Assembly: GCA_963966185.1 (NCBI GenBank)
Contig: CAWZYM010000213.1
Span: 87,001 to 151,000, forward strand
DNA from: Rhabditoides inermis
Lineage: Eukaryota; Nematoda; Chromadorea; Rhabditida; Rhabditidae
Direction of reading: 5' to 3'
Length of the DNA stretch: 64,000 bases
The notes beneath the pieces were generated by a model. The model saw only the letters and a list, made by a program, of their open reading frames with translations. It did not search any database and had not been told where the DNA came from. The first letter of the stretch is position 1, and each line of letters begins with the position of its first letter. Shown piece by piece: positions 59,304 through 64,000 of the stretch. A program made the position numbers and the translations under genes.

Positions 59304-62300
59304 TTTATACTTCGGCTTCTTTATACTTTCCCTCTAATACTTGGCCTCCAACCCGACAATATACTTCGGCATCCAACCCGACGAGAAAGGGGAATTGAGA
59401 AGAATGAGGCGTGGTGGGAACCGAAGTCAGAACCAAATTATTTTGAAATAATTTATTTAAACTTCGGCTTCTTTATTCATTCCCTCTTATACTTCGGCCT
59501 GCAACCCGACAAGAAAGGGGAAACGAGAAGAATGAGGCGTGGCGGGAACCGAAGTCAGAACCAAATTATTTTAAAATAATTTATTTTTACTTCGGCTTTT
59601 TTATACATACCTTCCCTCTTATACTTTGGCCTGCAACCCGACAAGAGATATTTATACTTCGGCTTCTTTAAATCTTCTCTCTTATACTTCGGCGTCCAAC
59701 CCGACGAGAAAGGGGAAATGAGAAGAATGAGGCGTGGTGGGAACCGAAGTCAGAACCGAATTGTTTAAAAATAATTTATTTATACTTCGGCTACTTTATA
59801 CCTTCCCTCTTATACTTCGGCCTGCAACCCGACAAGAAAGGGGAAACGAGTAGAATGAGGCGTGGCGGGAACCGAAGTCAGAACCAAATTACTTTAAAAT
59901 AATGTATTTATACTTCGGCTTCTTCATACTTTCCCTCTAATACTTGGCCTCCAACCCGACAATATACTTCGGCCTCCAACCCGACGAGAAAGGGGAATTG
60001 AGAAGAATGAGGCGTGGTGGGAACCGAAATCAGAACCAAATTATTTTGAAATAATTTATTTAAACTTCGGCTTCTTTATACATTCCCTCTTATACTTCGG
60101 CCTGCAACCCGACAAGAAAGGGGAAACGAGAAGAATGAGGCGTGGCGGGAACCGAAGTCAGAACCAAATTATTTTAAAATAATTTATTTTTACTTCGGCT
60201 TTTTTATACATACCTTCCTTCTTATACTTCGGCTTGCAACCCGACAAGAAAGGGAAAATGAGAAGGATGAAGCGTGGTGAGAACCGAAGTCAGAACCGAA
60301 TTATTTTAAAATAATTTATTCATACTTCGGCTTCTTTATACCTTCCCTCTTTTACTTCGGCCTGCAACCCGACAAGAAAGGGGAAACAAGAAGAATGAGG
60401 CGTGGCGGGAACCGAAGTCAGAACCAAATTATTTTAAATTAACTTATTTATACTTCGGCTTCTTTATACTTTCCCTCTTATACTTCGGCCTCCAACCCGA
60501 CAAGAAAGGGAAAATGAGAAGGATGAAGCGTGGTGAGAACCGAAGTCAGAACCAAATTATTTAAAAATAATTTATTTATACTTCGGCCTCCAACCCGACA
60601 AGTAAGGGGGAACGAGAAGAATGAGGCGTGGTGGGAACCGAAGTCAGAACCAAATTATTTTAAAACAATTTATTTTTACTTCGGCTTCTTTATACTTTCC
60701 CTCTTATACTTCGGCGTCCAACCCGACGAGAAAGGGGAAATGAGAAGAATGAGGCGTGGTGGGAACCGAAGTCAGAACCAAATTATTTTAAAATAATTTA
60801 TTTTTACTTCGGCTTCTTTATACTTTCCCTCTTTTACTTCGGCCTGCAACCCGACAAGAAAGGGGAAACGAGAAGAATGAGGCGTGGCGGGAACCCAAGT
60901 CAGAACCAAATTACTTTAAAATAATTTATTTATACTTCGGCTTCTTTATACTTTCCCTCTAATACTTGGCCTCCAACCCGACAATATACTTCGGCCTCCA
61001 ACCCGACAAATAAGGGGGAACGAGAAAAATGAGGCGTGGCGGAAACCGAAGTCAGAACCAAATTATTTTAAAATAATTTATTTTTACTTCGGCTTCTTTA
61101 TACTTTCCCTCTTATACTTCGGCGTCCAACCCGACGAGAAAGGGGAATTGAGAAAAATGAGGCGTGGTGGGAACCGAAGTCAGAACCAAATTATTTTGAA
61201 ATAATTTATTTGAACTTCGGCTTCTTTATACATTCCCTCTTATACTTCGGCCTGAAACCCGACAAGAAAGGGGAAACGAGAAGAATGAGGCGTGGCGGGA
61301 ACCGAAGTCAGAACCAATTTATTTTAAAATAATTTATACTTCGGCTTCTTTATATCTTCCCTCTTATACTTTGGCCTGCAACCCGACAAGAAAGGGGAAA
61401 CAAGAAAAATAAGGCGTGGCGGGAACCGAAGTCAGAACCAAATTATTTTAAAATAACCTATTTATACTTCGACTTCTTTATACTCTCCCTCTCATACTTT
61501 GTCTTCCAACCCGACATTATACTTCGGCCTCCAACCCGACAAATAAGAGGGAACGAGAAAAATGAGGCGTGGTGGGAACCGAAGTCAGAACCAATTTATT
61601 TTAAAACAACTTATTTATATTTCGGCTTCTTTATACCTTCCCTCTTCTACTTCGGCCTGCAACCCGACAAGAAAGGGGAAACGAGTAGAATGAGGCGTGG
61701 CGGGAACCGAAGTCAGAACCAAATTATTTTAAAATAATTTATTTATACTTCGGCCTGCAACCCGACAAGTAAGGGGGAACGAGAAGAATGAGGCGTGGTG
61801 GGAACCGAAGTCAGAACCAATTTATTTTAAAATAACTTATTTATACTTCGGCTTCTTTATACTTTCCCTCTTATACTTCGGCCTGCAACCCGACAAGAAA
61901 GGGGAAACGAGTAGAATGAGGCGTGGCGGGAACCGAAGTCAGAACCAAATTACTTTAAAATAATGTATTTATACTTCGGCTTCTTTATACTTTCCCTCTA
62001 ATACTTGGCCTCCAACCCGACAATATACTTCGGCCTCCAACCCGACGAGAAAGGGGAATTGAGAAGAATGAGGCGTGGTGGGAACCGAAGTCAGAACCAA
62101 ATTATTTTGAAATAATTTATTTAAACTTCGGCTTCTTTATTCATTCCCTCTTATACTTCGGCCTGCAACCCGACAAGAAAGGGGACACGAGAAGAATGAG
62201 GCGTGGCGGGAACCGAAGTCAGAACCAAATTATTTTAAAATAATTTATTTTTACTTCGGCTTTTTTATACATACCTTCCCTCTTATACTTCGGCCTGCAA

Positions 62301-64000
62301 CCCGACAAGAAAGGGAAAATGAGAAGGATGAAGCGTGGTGAGAACCGAAGTCAGAACCAAATTATTTTAAAATAATTTATTTATACTTCGGCTTCTTTAT
62401 ATTTTCCCTCTTCTACTTCGGCCTGCAACCCGACAAGAAAGGGGAAACAAGAAAAATAAGGCGTGGCGGGAACCGAAGTCAGAACCAAATTATTTTAAAA
62501 TAACTTATTTATACTTCGACTTCTTTATACTCTCCCTCTCATACTTTGTCCTCCAACCCGACATTATACTTCGGCCTCCAACCCGACGAGAAAGGGGAAT
62601 TGAGAAGAATGAGGCGTGGTGGGAACCGAAATCAGAACCAAATTATTTTGAAATAATTTATTTAAACTTCGGCTTCTTTATACATTCCCTCTTATACTTC
62701 GGCCTCCAACCCGACAAGAAAGGGAAAATGAGAAGGATGAAGCGTGGAGAGAACCGAAGTCAGAACCAAATTATTTTAAAATAATTTATTTATACTTCGG
62801 CCTGAACCCGACAAGTAAGGGGGAACGAGAAGAATGAGGCGTGGTGGGAACCGAAGTCAGAACCAATTTATTTTAAAATAACTTATTTATACTTCGGCTT
62901 CTTTATATCTTCCCTCTTATACTTCGGCGTCCAACCCGACGAGAAAGGGGAAATGAGAAGAATGAGGCGTGGTGGGAACCGAAGTCAGAACCAAATTATT
63001 TCAAAATAATTTATTTATACTTCGGTTTCTTTATATCTTCCCTCTTATACTTCGGCCTGCAACCCGACAAGAAAGGGGAAACGAGTAGAATGAGGCGTGG
63101 CGGGAACCGAAGTCAGAACCAAATTACTTTGAAATAATGTATTTATACTTCGGCTTCTTTATACTTTCCCTCTAATACTTGGCCTCCAACCCGACAATAT
63201 ACTTCGGCATCCAACCCGACGAGAAAGGGGAATTGAGAAGAATGAGGCGTGGTGGGATTCGAAGTCAGAACCAAATTATTTTGAAATAATTTATTTAAAC
63301 TTCGGCTTCTTTATTCATTCCCTCTTATACTTCGGCCTGCAACCCGACAAGAAAGGGGAAACGAGAAGAATGAGGCGTGGCGGGAACCGAAGTCAGAACC
63401 AAATTATTTTAAAATAATTTATTTTTACTTCGGCTTTTTTATACATACCTTCCCTCTTATACTTTGGCCTGCAACCCGACAAGAGATATTTATACTTCGG
63501 CTTCTTTAAATCTTCTCTCTTATACTTCGGCGTCCAACCCGACGAGAAAGGGGAAATGAGAAGAATGAGGCGTGGTGGGAACCGAAGTCAGAACCGAATT
63601 GTTTAAAAATAATTTATTTATACTTCGGCTACTTTATACCTTCCCTCTTATACTTCGGCCTGCAACCCGACAAGAAAGGGGAAACGAGTAGAATGAGGCG
63701 TGGCGGGAACCGAAGTCAGAACCAAATTACTTTAAAATAATGTATTTATACTTCGGCTTCTTCATACTTTCCCTCTAATACTTGGCCTCCAACCCGACAA
63801 TATACTTCGGCCTCCAACCCGACGAGAAAGGGGAATTGAGAAGAATGAGGCGTGGTGGGAACCGAAATCAGAACCAAATTATTTTGAAATAATTTATTTA
63901 AACTTCGGCTTCTTTATACATTCCCTCTTATACTTCGGCCTGCAACCCGACAAGAAAGGGGAAACGAGAAGAATGAGGCGTGGCGGGAACCGAAGTCAGA
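59304..64000 (+). repeat. Satellite array, right block (runs off the window)
   Basis: The same ~127-bp monomers continue in the same orientation and phase after the Helitron-like insertion. The order of variants copies the block at 47452 onward, and from about 61.7 kb repeats the block starting near 46.0 kb. No gene is seen. Confidence 0.96.

Noticed and set aside
28129..60796. Repeated 88-codon open frames in the satellite
   Set aside because: They are the same satellite cassette in one frame. The monomer length is not a multiple of three, the frame changes with every monomer, and no start context, splice or domain evidence exists.
27452..64000. CRISPR-like regularly spaced repeats
   Set aside because: There are no unique spacers; whole monomers repeat head to tail, and the setting is a eukaryotic genome.
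27452..64000. Telomeric repeat
   Set aside because: No short G-rich telomere unit (such as TTAGGC or TTAGGG arrays) is present; the unit is about 127 bp.

Overview
This window looks like repeat-rich nuclear DNA of an invertebrate animal. The signs are short introns (about 40-70 bp, plus one of 1.5 kb) with TTTCAG-type acceptors, non-LTR and BEL/Pao retrotransposons, a hAT element, Helitron-like elements, tRNA-derived repeats and more than 33 kb of tandem satellite. A nematode is the best guess, from the splice sites and from a BEL/Pao element with a phlebovirus-like envelope, but this is not proven. No bacterial-style operons, CRISPR arrays or intact tRNA/rRNA genes are visible.

Layout. 1-3.1 kb: the first exons of an unidentified minus-strand gene (1-630), a CT-rich tandem duplication, the last exons of a plus-strand gene (1716-2146), a direct repeat and a tRNA-like relic. 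3.6-9.8 kb: a ~600 bp inverted repeat; one arm is split by LINE-1 (5664-9258), a non-LTR element with two open, overlapping ORFs. 10.1-16.0 kb: a rearranged BEL/Pao retrovirus-like element. Its RNase H, integrase and Gn/Gc-like envelope read on the minus strand, and an RT fragment plus a second copy of the envelope 3' end read on the plus strand. 16.9-18.3 kb: Helitron-like element copy 1 inside a tRNA-derived repeat whose intact inverted partner lies next to it. 18.3-20.05 kb: a broken BEL gag with LTR end and primer-binding site. 20.1-23.3 kb: two minus-strand host-type genes or pseudogenes, one THAP-like with a zinc ribbon and one with a P2X7 C-terminal-like domain.

23.3-64.0 kb is one large satellite array. 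Its left edge is really at about 23312, because LINE-2 (23359-27451) is inserted inside a satellite monomer with an 8-bp target duplication. A 1,024-bp hAT element (25788-26811) is inserted in LINE-2. The ~127-bp monomers form higher-order repeats of 762 bp, 408 bp and 2,292 bp, and a ~5.3 kb block is repeated 8.93 kb away. The array is broken at 56384-59303 by Helitron-like copy 2, which carries about 2 kb of GA-rich repeat.

The strongest new observation is the Helitron-like family: two copies start with a large palindrome, end in a hairpin plus CTAA, and sit between A and T without a target duplication. Intact versions of both target sites are present in the same window. The nesting gives a relative order: satellite, then LINE-2, then hAT; and satellite amplification before Helitron-like copy 2.
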